In this document: positions 48,101 to 58,829 of the stretch, piece by piece | Layout of the letters: every line of letters begins with the position of its first letter | How positions within the stretch are numbered: position 1 is the first letter of the stretch | Assembly (NCBI GenBank): GCA_027604685.1 | Contig: JADHYX010000068.1 | Coordinates: forward strand, 1 to 64,000 | Length of the DNA: 64,000 nucleotides | Direction of reading: 5' to 3' | Origin: Lobulomyces angularis | Taxonomy: Eukaryota > Chytridiomycota > Chytridiomycetes > Lobulomycetales > Lobulomycetaceae | Translations under genes and position numbers: made by a program | The notes under the pieces: generated by a model | Databases searched by the model: none | Told to the model about the DNA's origin: nothing | The model's input: the letters and a program-made list of their open reading frames with translations, nothing else

Positions 48101-48286
48101 ACAATTTTGCGATATACTGAACGGGTTTAAATTATTTGAAAGCTTAAATGTACTCAATCTTCCTTTGTCATTTAATGATGGAGAATTTAAAGGATTTGTT
48201 GAATTTTCCTTCAAATTTTGAAAATTATCGCTGCTCTTAATACCTTTCAACAAATTTGAACTAGAAGAAGAACTTAATTTTCTCAT
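45150..48286 (-). CDS. GRAM-VASt domain membrane protein (LAM/GRAMD1-like sterol transfer)
   Basis: Predicted ER-anchored lipid-transfer protein at membrane contact sites. From 48286: MRKLSSSSSSNLLKGIKSSD and a Ser/Asn-rich leader. The GRAM domain spans about 47310-47800: KKFQKLFPFLYSEGEVLFQ, LYLTNCSFGFYGKIFKKVCT, IKFSDLVTLEKKL, PNAIKITTNSRSLVFTSFLK. After a disordered linker comes the VASt domain at about 45915-46620: EICLDQIFEMTVNELVECLF, KVGTWSLQLSKDSQREIYAF, KMPFCKN, ESSCKTPKLPYGETYSIINR, VITSKVDFTKKLIWKGG. A C-terminal hydrophobic helix (FYFFMGSLIFLIINLLVL, about 45525-45580) and a terminal coiled coil end the protein. This order (GRAM, VASt, TM) is that of yeast Lam proteins. Confidence 0.85.
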
Positions 48287-48661
48287 CTCTTATAATTAAA
48301 AGAAATAGATAAAATATATATATTTATATTTTTTTTTTGTTGTAAAATTGCTAATCTTGATTAATGATATAAATTTTATATAATGTTTATATTTTTTTTC
48401 TTTTTTCTTTGTAATTCTCAAAAAATTTTAAAACCAAATTATAGTAAACCAATCAAAATATAAAAAAAAAAAAAAATTAAAAAAAAATTAAAAAAGTATT
48501 TAAATTCAGTAGCTGATAAGACCAAAAAAATAAAAAAAAGAAACTAGTGAGAAAACATGGAAATTGAAGACTTTTTTAGTCATATATAAAATTTAATAGA
48601 ATTAATTATCTAAAAATTGATGAAAGCAGAAAATTTTTACTTTATATTTTTATGAAAAATA

Positions 48662-48690
48662 GAGCAGTTTTTAAATTAAATAAACTGCTC
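48662..48690. repeat. Perfect inverted repeat, 9-bp arms
   Basis: GAGCAGTTT at 48662-48670 and its reverse complement AAACTGCTC at 48682-48690, with an 11-nt A/T loop. It can form a hairpin in RNA or DNA. Confidence 0.7.
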
Positions 48691-48736
48691 ATATGTGATA
48701 AATATATTTCTAAGTTCATGTGCTGCAAATGTTATA

Positions 48737-48789
48737 TTTTGTATATGTGAAAAAATAGTACTTTTTAATTTTCACATATGTATACAAAA
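48737..48789. repeat. Long imperfect inverted repeat, 17/21-bp arms
   Basis: The left arm TTTTGTATATGTGAAAA matches the reverse complement of the right arm (TTTTGTATACATATGTGAAAA) except for a 4-nt insertion. The loop is about 15 nt. It lies 46 bp from the perfect inverted repeat. Confidence 0.65.
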
Positions 48790-49089
48790 CCATTTTGTTT
48801 AATAGGAATTATCAAGTTTTTACAGTTTGGTATGAAAAAAATTTTTCAAATTCAATTACTATCTCACCTTGCCATCAATTTGAAGTTTTCATTTTTTTTT
48901 TTAAAAAATGAATTTTATTAACTTTTTTTGAAGTTTTTTCCATTGTTTCTTTTTTAAATTTCAATTGGTTGAAAAAATAAATTTTCGGATTTCAAAAAAA
49001 ACAGAAAATAAAAAATATTGTAACAAACAAAAAAAAAAAAAAAAGGAACATATATAATATAAATCAATCGAAATATAATTTTTGATAGG

Positions 49090-50061
49090 ATGCTGACACA
49101 TACAACTGAAGAAATTGAGGATGCTGAAGTCCTAGATAATGTCCTGCTTTTACCACTGCCAAAAAAAGTTAAAACCATTTTATACCCAACAGGTAAGTTA
49201 GTTACTTTAAAACAATAAAAAAAGAATCTTTGAAAAGTACTCTATACTCTTTTCGTTACTTTTTTAATTTTTTCTTTTATTTTCTTTATTTAAAGTACTA
49301 AAAAAGTTTTAAATAATTAAATTTAGCTTTGTTTCCAGTTTTTAGTCCTGTAGAAGATGGTAGAGAATCATTGCAACAGCAGCATCAAAATCATCAACAG
49401 GAATATCAAAAGCAGTTTAAAATGAACGGCTCAACAACATTAATTTCACAACCATTTCAACCAAATAATTTTTTAAATACCATTAGAAAAAATCATACTG
49501 CCAACAATGGCAGTAACAGTTATGAGTACAATAATATCCCCTTCAATGTAATGCATCCACAAAGTCCTACTATTATTCAATCAAATTTATCAACTAACGT
49601 TAGTACTTCTAGTGATCAACACTACAACAATCAAAAAAAAAAAATCCCTATGAAGTTACCTACTCCATATAATAATGAAGGTATATTTACTGCCGTTTAT
49701 GCTAGTGTACCGGTATATTTTTTTAAAATCTCAATTTTCGACATTGCTTAATTGATTACTTATTGATAAGGTGTATGAATTTCATATTGGTGAGTATACA
49801 ATTATGAAGAGAATATCAGATGATTGGATTAATGCGACGCATATATTAAAGACAGCAGGATTAGAAAAGAGTCAAAGAACTAAACTTTTGGATAGCTTTG
49901 TTAAAGATAAAAAATTCGAAAAAATTCAAGGCGGATTTGGCAAATTTCAAGGAACTTGGTGTCCTAATAATGTTGCAATTGAACTTTCACAGATATATAA
50001 TGTGGATCACCTTTTAAAACCTATACTTTGGGTTAAAAAACCTCATCACCCTCTTGCTTGA
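49090..50061 (+). CDS. APSES (KilA-N) domain transcription factor without ankyrin repeats
   Basis: Fungal DNA-binding factor. Exon 1 (49090-49191) starts MLTHTTEEIEDAEVLDN. Exon 2 from about 49327 holds a Gln/Asn-rich region (ESLQQQHQNHQQEYQKQF) and ends GIFTAVYASVP. Exon 3, from about 49772, holds the APSES core: VYEFHIGEYTIMKRISDDWI, NATHILKTAGLEKSQRTKLL, KKFEKIQGGFGKFQGTWCPN, VAIELSQIYNVDHLLKPIL. The stop follows at 50059, a few residues after the domain. MBP1/SWI4-type members continue with ankyrin repeats and a C-terminal dimerisation part, absent here. No coding continuation is visible before the next gene. Likely targets contain a CGCG or similar core, by family only. Confidence 0.85.
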
Positions 50062-50340
50062 TTTTTGCAGTATGTTTTAATTTTCTTTTTTTTCTTTTGG
50101 GTTTTCATTGAAAGGGAATTATTTATATTTTATTTTTTTTTTTTAGACTTTTTGTAATTTTATTTTTATTTAATCGCATCATCCCATTTCATTAGTGGGA
50201 TCAACTTTATTTAAAAACAAAAAAAAAAAGAAAATCATATATCATATATATATGTTTATCACATTTAATAATATTAAAAAGTTTAATAACATATTAATTA
50301 AAAAAAAAAAAAAAAATTTTAATTACAAAAATATCTAATC

Positions 50341-51282
50341 TTAATAATTTTTTCTAGTACTTGCAGGTAAAATAGAATCGTCCTTTTTGAAAACTAAACC
50401 CATTATTGTTTTAACCAAATTTCCTCTCTTTTTTTTTGGTCGTATAAATTCCTGGCTTGATCTTTGCTGTTCCTGTGAAGATCTTCTCAAACTACTTGTG
50501 TTATCTAAAAAGAAAAAAAAGGAGTTTATATTATATTAACATGTAAAAGTTAAGTTATTAAGCACCAAACGCTGGTAGTGTATATTCATTTGCGCTCAGA
50601 CTAATAAAATATTGAAATGGCACCAGCCAAACGCACACTCCAAAAAATGTACTGATTTCACTGAATGTATGGTAATTCGATGTAAAATAATAAAACCACA
50701 TGAAATGATTACTAATCACTAATGCTTTATATTTTATTTTATGTTAAACTGGAAAATTTTTTTAATTTCTTATTTTTCATACCACAACTGATCAGAAATA
50801 TTGGATTTGATAATTCAATAATAGGAAAGTTTGGAAGTAGTAAACTGTACCAACCTAAACATGCCATTGATATTACTGTTTGGATAAAGGGTAATCCATC
50901 CAAGAACAAAAGTAACGAATGTAATAATAGAATTGACTACAAAAAAATTAAATTAAAAAAATTAAATAATGAGAAATTTTAATTTTTTTACGTATGTGGT
51001 CCATCGTATAATTTTTTTGGTCATTACTGTGTGCTCCTTAAATTAAAAAATGCTTTTAAAATGTAAAAAATTACAAAATTTTCTTACTTCAACAAGTTCC
51101 GCTAGGTAGTATAATCCACAGGCTAAAGATCAACATTCAGTTAATTACCCTTTTTTTTTTTATTTAATTACCTAAACTTAGAGTTAAAAATGCGAATCCT
51201 AAGAGACTACCTCCCCAAACTGTAAAATAAAAATTAAAATTATTATAAAATTTTGCATACCTAATATAAAGAAGCCAACCAT
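50341..51282 (-). CDS. SVP26: SVP26/TEX261 family ER-export receptor
   Basis: Multi-pass membrane adaptor that packages type II Golgi proteins into COPII vesicles. Start at 51282 (MVGFFIL), then via introns WGGSLLGFAFLTLSL, ACGLYYLAELVE, and a middle part with further membrane segments. Conserved C-terminal half: TFSEISTFFGVCVWLVPFQY and FISLSANEYTLPAFD, continuing NTSSLRRSSQEQQRSSQEFI. It ends KRGNLVKTIMGLVFKKDDSI-LPASTRKNY with a stop at 50341. GLYYLAELVE and F-GVCVWLVPF are family signatures. About eight small exons. The basic C-terminal cytosolic tail is typical. Confidence 0.9.
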
Positions 51283-52053
51283 TAAACTATTGTCGTTTGT
51301 TCCAAAAATTATAGTAGTTTCAGTGTTTTGATAATTGTCAGTTATTGTTATAGTTTAATTCTTTCAATTGCAAATGTTTTTTTTAATAATGTAGCACTTT
51401 TGTAAAAAGTATTATTTCTTTTGTTCTTTGTTTGATGAAGTTCTTTTTTTTTTTTTTTTTTTTTTGATCAAAAAAATGTAGTTACTAAATAATTCCTAAA
51501 ATATTGATTTTAATTAAAATATGAATAGTACTACTAGGTTTGATTCTGGATCATCAAGATCTTTATGTTATTTTTAAATATATCTTAGCTTGGTTTTTTT
51601 TGGGAAGAATGCAATGTGTGGTATACAAGTTCTTTTATAAAATATTGTATGAATAGAAATAAGGTTCTAATGATTGAAAAAACATTAAGTAAAATTAGTC
51701 CAAGCTTTCTATAAAAAAGTTAGCTATAAGAATTAGCAATGTCATTGTAAGGCCCGCAAAAACTTCCGTTAATCATCTATTCAGCATCAGACAAAAAAAA
51801 ATTGAAAATTGCCCAAGCTACTTCAGCACTATAAAAGAAGACGGTGCAGATCAATAGTTATTGGGGATTATTATTAATGCGATCTGTACATTTTAGTTGG
51901 AAAATTTTTAAAATATTTCCATTTTTTTGTGACGTCATTGATACCAAACACATTAAAAAAAAGAAACAATTTAAAAAAAAAAAAAAACATTTATTTGATT
52001 TTTTTATATTATTTTTATTAAAAAGTTCTTCATTATTATAACCATTTAAAAAT
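51283..52053. other. Divergent intergenic region with a possible tiny minus-strand gene
   Basis: A T22 run lies at 51444-51465. On the minus strand between about 51940 and 51590 I read MTSQKNGNILKIFQLKC, then AEVAWAIFNFFLSDAE after an acceptor TTTTATAG, and further on KLGLILLNVFSIIRTLFLFI with LVYHTLHSSQKKPS-stop. Splice phases could not be reconciled. It may be a small or decayed gene. Confidence 0.25.
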
Positions 52054-54630
52054 ATGACCTTTGCTGAAATCGCTGTGTGGGTTTGTTTAAAACGATCTTT
52101 TTTTTTAAATTAGACTCAACTATCAAAAAAAGGTTGCTATAGCTGTAGTACCACCTGTTCTTTATCTTTATTCTAAGGTTTCTTTTCCTAGAGCTGTTGC
52201 TGTTGGTTCAACGGGTGGTAAGTTTATAACAATTTAAAGTTTCGATTGTTAAAGTTTCGTGTTTCTTAATTTTCCTTTTAAGTTTAAAAATGCAAATTTT
52301 TGTTTTAACATTTTTCTAATTCTTTTTTTAAACATTTAAAGGTGAAAATGAAACAGCAGTTTTAAGATCAGCAAAATCTCCTAATACACTATTAGCAGTA
52401 CCTACAGCCCAAATTTTAACCCTTTATGAACTGCTAAAAAATAGTTCAACAGTCTATAAAAGTAAGAACTTATTTGGACAACGAGATATTAAAGGTACTG
52501 TTGAGGAAGAAAAACAAGTCAAAAAAGTTGTCGCTGGTGTAGAAAAAGTTGAAACTAAAAAATGGAAATTTTTTGAACTTACCAAATTTTCATGGATGTC
52601 TTATAAAGAAGTTTTTGAAGCTGGTTTGCGATTTTTTTATAAAAGAATATGAAAAATTGTTGAATTATGAATTTTTTGTTTTTTTAAATAGCTAAGGAAA
52701 TAGGGTCAGCTTTGAGACATCTTGGCATGAAGCCGCTTGATAAGCTTACTATATTTGCGCCAACAAATCGTGACTGGATGTTGATGGCTCATGGATGCTT
52801 TACCCAAAATATTACCATTACAACTGCCTATGATACACTTGGTGAAGAAGGATTAAGTTTTTCCTTGAATGAGGGAAGTATATCCACGCTCTTCACCAAT
52901 GCTGACTTATTGCACATGATCCATAAAATTAAATCTCTCTCCCCTTCCCTTACTACGGTAATCTATAGTGGCAAAATCGAAGATGAAGCAATGACAAAGA
53001 TTCGTGAGGCAACCAGATCCATTAAATTTATATCTCTTATGGAATTAAGAAATAGCGGAAAAAATCATCCTCATGAACCTACTCCTCCTAAACCTGACGA
53101 TATCAGTTGCATTATGTATACCTCTGGTAACAAATCACAACATTAAAATGTTTAAACCAATAACAATGAAATAACTCTAGGTTCCACTGGAAATCCAAAA
53201 GGAGTACTTATAACACACGCGAATGTAGTATCTGCAGTGGCTGGAGTAGAAAGAGCAATATTTGATCATCTAAATAATGATGATGTATATCTTGCATACT
53301 TGCCTCTTGCTCACATTCTTGAGTTTTTATTAGAAAATGCCTGTATCTTTCTTGGTGTTCCTTTAGGATATGGTAATGTCCGTACATTGACTGATGCAAG
53401 TGTTAGAAATTGTTTAGGAGATATCCGTGAATTGAGACCTACAATTATGGCTGGCGTTCCAGCTGTTTGGGAAAGGTGAACACATTTTTTTAATTAATAA
53501 AATGCCTTATTGTTTATTGTTAGCATTCGGAAAGGAGTTATTGGAAAAGTCAAAACTCTTTCACCCACTGTGCGCATGATATTTGATCTTGCTTTTGCTT
53601 TAAAATGGAAGTTTTTGAAATATGGATTTTCTACGTATATATTTGATAAAGTGATTTTCAATAAGATAAAAGAACAAACTGGTGGTAGATTAAGATTTGC
53701 TATATCCGGTGGAGCTCCAATTCCAAGAGAAACTCATCAATTTTTAACAGTTTGTATATGCCCTGTTTTGCAAGGATATGGTAAAAAATTCTTTTAAACA
53801 AATAAAATTTAATATTAAGGTATGACTGAAACCTGTGGGTTGATTTCAGTTCAAGAACCTGACCAAGCAGGAATGTTGGGTTCTGTAGGAGCTCCAACCG
53901 CAAACATGGAAGTTAAACTTGTCTGTGAAAAGGAGAGCAAGTATAATGTTAAAAATAAACCTAATGCCCAAGGTGAACTTTGGGTTAGAGGACCAAGTAT
54001 AACGCAAGGATATTATAAGCAACCTAAACAAACTTCCGAAACTTTAACTGAAGATGGGTGGTTAATGACAGGAGATATTGCTGAATTCACCAAAGATGGC
54101 ACTATTTCCATTATCGATCGCAAAAAAAATTTAATTAAATTGAGTAATGGTGAATATATTGCTTTGGAAAAATTAGAGTCTATTTATAAAAGTTCGACAT
54201 ATGTGCAACATAGTAAAATCACTTTTTTTTTTTTTTTTTTACCTTGTAGTCTGTATTTACGCTCATCCAGAAAGGAGCTATTGTCTTGCATTAGTGGTTC
54301 CAGTAGAGAAATCGACCATCGAATTAGGAAAGGAAAAAAAAATTTTAGAAGAAGGTCATTATGAACTAAGTGACTTAGCAAAAAACACCAAGCTAAATAA
54401 ATATTTCCTTGACGATTTAGTTCGAATTGGTAAACAAGCTGGATTAAAACCAGCTGAAATTGTTGGTGCGGTAGTTTTAGTAGGGGAAGACTGGACACCT
54501 CACAATGGATTATTGGTAAACTTATATAAATTTTATTTTAAGCCTCACTTTATAGACTGCTGCTATGAAACTAAAACGAAAAGATATAGTCGATAAGTAT
54601 AAAAAACAGATTGATTCTGTCTACCAATAA
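52054..54630 (+). CDS. Long-chain fatty acyl-CoA synthetase (AMP-binding, ACSL/FAA type)
   Basis: Activates fatty acids to acyl-CoA using ATP and CoA. The first exon encodes MTFAEIAVW; the intron ends at AAAAAAAG and the helix continues VAIAVVPPVLYLYSKV, giving an N-terminal membrane anchor. Adenylation motifs: IMYTSG-STGNPKGVLITH (split by an intron), YLPLAHILEF, GGRLRFAISGGAPIPRETH, QGYGMTETCG, GELWVRGPSITQGYYKQP, DGWLMTGDIAEF. The fatty-acyl-CoA synthetase signature is DRKKNLIKLSNGEYIALEKL. The C-terminal lid ends TAAMKLKRKDIVDKYKKQID and a stop at 54628. Nine or so exons, about 690 aa. Probably on the ER, lipid droplet or peroxisome surface. Confidence 0.93.
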
Positions 54631-54963
54631 AACGATGTTCTGTTTAATATTTTTCTCTGTAATTTTATTTTAGTATTAACATTTTTTTTTTATTTTTTGA
54701 TATTGATTTAAGAAAGAAATATTTTTGATTAATTTTTGGCAAAAATAAAGAATTAAAAAATTATGACATGAAAAATTTATATTTCAAAAAAAAAAATACT
54801 ATTCAGCATGATATTTTTTTTATATAATACCAAAAAAAATAAAATAAAGATATATTAGATTAGTAACCCAAGAAATGAAATTTAATGAAAAATAAAGAAA
54901 AAAAATTTTTTTAATGACGTTTCAGAAAAATGTAAAATTAATTAATTAAATAAATAGTTGTCT
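54631..54963. other. Intergenic between convergent genes
   Basis: AT-rich 3' flanks. No gene seen. Confidence 0.5.
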
Positions 54964-57486
54964 TCAAAAATTAGAATCAAAGTCAAAATCATCATCACTG
55001 AACTCCAAATTGTTGCTGTTATAATCTTTCTCAAAGTACATCATCCTTACTACAGGATTGAACTGAACTTTTTTTTTTGGCTTTGTGTTTTCTTTAACTT
55101 TAAACTTCCACTCCGATGATTTTTTTATTACATGGTTGCTTTCTTCTTCAACTGAATTTAAATTTATCAAAGTGACTTTTTCAAAATCTGGTTCTTCCTT
55201 TTCAGGAGTTTCACTTTCTACTATAAAATTTTCAACAACATTTTGTCCATTTGCATCCATAGAATTTTTTTCTTCTAAATTGTTTAGAACCTCGTTGCTA
55301 TTTAAACCGACTTCTTTCAAAATATCTTTTAAATTTTCTGCTTTAGAATTCAACCCTTCATTATAATCAGTATTTTCTTCAAAAAAAATTTTTTAGGTTA
55401 ATAATTGAATTTAAAAAAATTAGCATTAAACCTTTTTTTGAGTCCAACTCAGTAATGTTTTCTTCTTGTCCTAAATTTATGTTAATGTTACTTAAATCTA
55501 AAGAATCGTTAAAGGCCAACTCGTCAACTAAATCGCCGCTAAGATTTTCAGTGTTGTTTTTGTTTAAATAGTCCACGCCATGTATACTGTCGCTAATGGA
55601 ATTATTGATGCTTTCTGATGTTACTTCGCAGTTGACTAAATTTGGAAGCGTGTGGTCTTCTCTTGAAAAATTTCCTTCTTTTAAAGTATTATGACGCAGA
55701 TTATTTACATTATTATTTTCCAACGATTCATCATCCACTTCATCATTAACTATACTTATGGAGCTAATACTATCCTCAGAATTATCCTTAAAATTTAAAT
55801 TCTTTACATTATAATTCTCACAGTCTACAACTCCTAATTCAACAATTTTTTTTTTTATTTCTTCCTCAACATATATTTTTTTAATAGCATTGTTGGAAAT
55901 TTCATCTTTAGTTGCTTCCACCTCTTGTTCAGTTACAGAGATCTCTAATGGCCTTTCATGGGACGGGCTACTACTTCCTGACCCACTGATAACTAAAAGA
56001 AAATATCGTTAGTAAATATGTAACATATGAGTTATACGTACAAGACTCAAGTTGGGTTACTTTTTTAGTAAAATTTTCAGATTCCGAATCGACCAGTTTT
56101 CCCAATCTATCAAAAAGTTCGTAGTTTTTTAATTTCCAGAAGTTCATTTTTTCTAATTCCAACACTGACTCTTTTGCGTTTAATTCTGTTCTTTTTTCTC
56201 CGATTTTTACCCATTCCCTAGCAATTTTAATTCTTTCTTCGTTCAATCGCTTAAACTTCTCATCAAAGTTAATACTTTCTACAAAAGTTTTTTCTATATT
56301 AAAATCATTTTCAGAGTAGTTACAGTCTTTATTATTATAAAGTTCCGTATTACTATTGTCGCCAAAATTATAAAATCTATCAAGCAGTCTAGTTTGTTCC
56401 TCTATAATGTTTATTAAAACTGTCAAAGAAGTCTGATTTTCTTTGTTATAAGCGCTTTTAAAGTTATTTGAACTTGGCGAAGGTCTTAAGGTACTCTCAC
56501 TTTTATTATTTGAAGGCGAAAGCGCGGAATTCGATTTTGAGTGTTTAAGGCCTGTATCTATTTTTGATTTTATTTTACTAAAATCGGATATAGGAGAAGA
56601 TGCAAATAATTGCTTATTTAAGGACATCACAGGACTCGAAGTGGACTTCTTTAAATTGGTATTGGCTTTGACTTTGGTGACAGGAGAAGTTGGTAAAGAG
56701 GAATTGTGCTGTGCCTTTGTCGCCGTTTTGATATCTTTAAAGGAAAGTGTTGCATTTTTAGAAATAGATTGTAATCCTCTCCAAACTTTTGAATCCAATT
56801 CCACCAAAACTGTAGGATGATTTAAATCTTCTTCAAAAACCAACCTTTGTACAAGGAATGGCCTTTTTGTAGGAGAAGTTGAAGAAAATAATTCTTTTTG
56901 ATGTTGATTAAAATAATTATTCCTAAACTTCCTCAGTTCACCATCAATCTGCTTAATCTTGATATTGTCATCCTTTATAGTATTTTCTAATTTACATGAT
57001 TTTAAGGTTAATTCAGCAATTTTCCTTTCTTTTTGATCCAACTTTTGAGTTAACCTCTCAATTCTCTTAGACTGTAGTTGCTGGTTATTGGATTCTACTA
57101 ACAACTCAGTAGTCAAATTTTGGTGACTTAACTTCAAACTCTTCAACTGACTAAGAAGAGCAGATATTATAAGTTTGTTTTTACTACTTAGAGAATTAAG
57201 GTCTATGTTTGCTTCCGCGTTTTCCTTGTTTGAATCAGAAAGATTTTGAAATTTCTCATTAATCGGATTATTTAAGTTAATATCTGAAAAATCTTCTAAT
57301 AGTAGATGATTGAAAAAAATTTTTTTAATGATTTGATTTGTTAAAACTCTTACCTGTACTTAACTTCGTTGTTAAAAAAGGATTTTGCAAATCAACCTGT
57401 ACCAAGTGGTTTACGTTAGAAGCAAAAGGAGATGTAAGAAGTTTACTTTCGAATGAAGCAGTTGGTGAATCAGACATTATTGTCAT
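54964..57486 (-). CDS. Coiled-coil protein, possibly ADIP/Msd1-like, with PP1-docking-like motif
   Basis: Not firmly recognised. Start MTIMSDSPTASFESKLLTSP at 57486 (a second Met lies three codons in). Coiled coil 1 is about 56900-57200 (RIERLTQKLDQKERKIAELT, KLENTIKDDNIKIKQIDGEL). A Ser/Pro-rich linker with SP/TP sites follows (SPTKRP, LPTSPVTK, SSPISDF). Coiled coil 2 is about 56080-56260 (RLNEERIKIAREWVKIGEKR, SVLELEKMNFWKLKNYELFD), reminiscent of the NEER...LG-ER segment of SSX2IP/ADIP and fission yeast Msd1, which tether centrosome or spindle-pole microtubule factors. The C-terminal ~350 residues are acidic and disordered. Near the end KKKVQFNPVVRMMYFEKDY contains an RVxF-type (KVQF) phosphatase-1 docking site. 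The orthology is a suggestion only. Confidence 0.5.
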
Positions 57487-57624
57487 CAGTTTGAAGCAAA
57501 AGATGTAAAAAAGTTAAAACTTTTTTCAATGTAGCCTCAAAAGCCGCCATTCAGTTATTACACTTCAAATTTTTTTACACTTTCATTACAAAATTAGATC
57601 ATTATTGACTTGATAACATCAAGG

Positions 57625-58573
57625 ATGAATCAAAAACTGGAAAACAAAAACATTGAACAAGAACAAAACGATGAATATGAAGCAGTTCTTCTGGTAATAA
57701 AAGAAGTTTTTGTTTATCAAATTCCTCCAAGAACATCCAATAAAGGTATAAAATTGTTTATCATTTATTTTTTTTAATAAACACAATAATTTTTTTCAAC
57801 GTTAAAAGGTCACAGAGCTAATGATTGGGATGTTACAAAACATCTTTGGAGTGGTAGATTAAGGATTTTGGAAAAAGGAAAAAAATTAAATATAAACTTA
57901 GAAGATGCAAATACAGGAGAATTGTTTGGCACTTGTCCTTATGATTCATCTAGCGTTGAACCAGTGTTAGATAGTACCAGGTATCTAAAAAGTTATTGTT
58001 GATAATAGATTTTAACATTTATCGCAGTATATTTTGTTGCTATTATTGTTAAACTTTGCTTAATTTAGATATTTCGTTATTAAAATTGTTGACAGCTCTA
58101 GCAAAAAACACGCCTTTGTTGGAATAGGATTTTCTGAGAGGTCGATGGCTTTTGACTTTAATGTTGAATTGCAGGATTATATAAAGTAAGAAGTTAGCGT
58201 TTTAATGAATTCAACTTATATTTCTATTAGGCGAGTAAAAAATGAAAAGGACGTGTCTTTAAATACTTCAGCATCGAGCTTCAAAAGCATCGATAGATCA
58301 TTAAAAGATGGTGAGACTTTTACAATTTCACTTGGTGGGGTGAGAGACATTTTTAATTTTTGTTAATAAAAATGACTTGAAATTTGACGAATTTAGTTAG
58401 GAAAATCAAGAAAAAATACTGATTCAATGGAACATTTGACGGCAGTACCGTTAGCTCCTCCTCCTGGCTTTCGGCCATTTTTAGCATTAGATAATACATT
58501 GGATGCTGAAGGTAACAGTGATAAAGTTGCTTCTGACGACGAGTTTGGTGACTTTGTGTCCGCAGATTCATAA
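57625..58573 (+). CDS. NECAP: NECAP, adaptin-ear-binding coat-associated protein
   Basis: Endocytic accessory protein that binds the AP-2 complex on clathrin-coated pits. Five or six exons: [119 protein letters not shown]. The PH-like PHear domain is complete. The tail [11 protein letters not shown] and [12 protein letters not shown] carries a DFGDF-like acidic-aromatic motif of the kind that binds adaptor ears. About 230 aa, typical of the family. Confidence 0.93.
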
Positions 58574-58829
58574 TTTACAGTTACTAATACCATATTTTTA
58601 TATAATGTAAATATAATTTGAATAAAACTGCATAAATTTTTTTCATTCAAGTCTTCACACATTTAGTAATCGCTAAAACTACGAAACATTGCTCGCTAAA
58701 ACTTAATAAATTCTTAGCCAATCACTAAAAATTTTTTTTACAAATAATTCATTATACATTAAAAATAAACATTTTGGGAAACAAATTAAAACAAAAAAAA
58801 AAATATACATATATACAGTGTTGGTGGAA
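58574..58829. other. Short intergenic spacer
   Basis: AT-rich spacer between NECAP and the receptor gene. No gene seen. Confidence 0.4.

Larger units (their letters stand above)
48287..49089. other. Divergent intergenic region LAM-like / APSES
   Basis: About 800 bp, extremely AT-rich, with no coding frame. It contains two inverted repeats (48662-48690 and 48737-48789) listed separately. Confidence 0.5.

Noticed and set aside
50722..50982. Plus-strand open frame opposite SVP26
   Set aside because: It overlaps the membrane-segment exons of SVP26 on the minus strand, and its own sequence has no family features.
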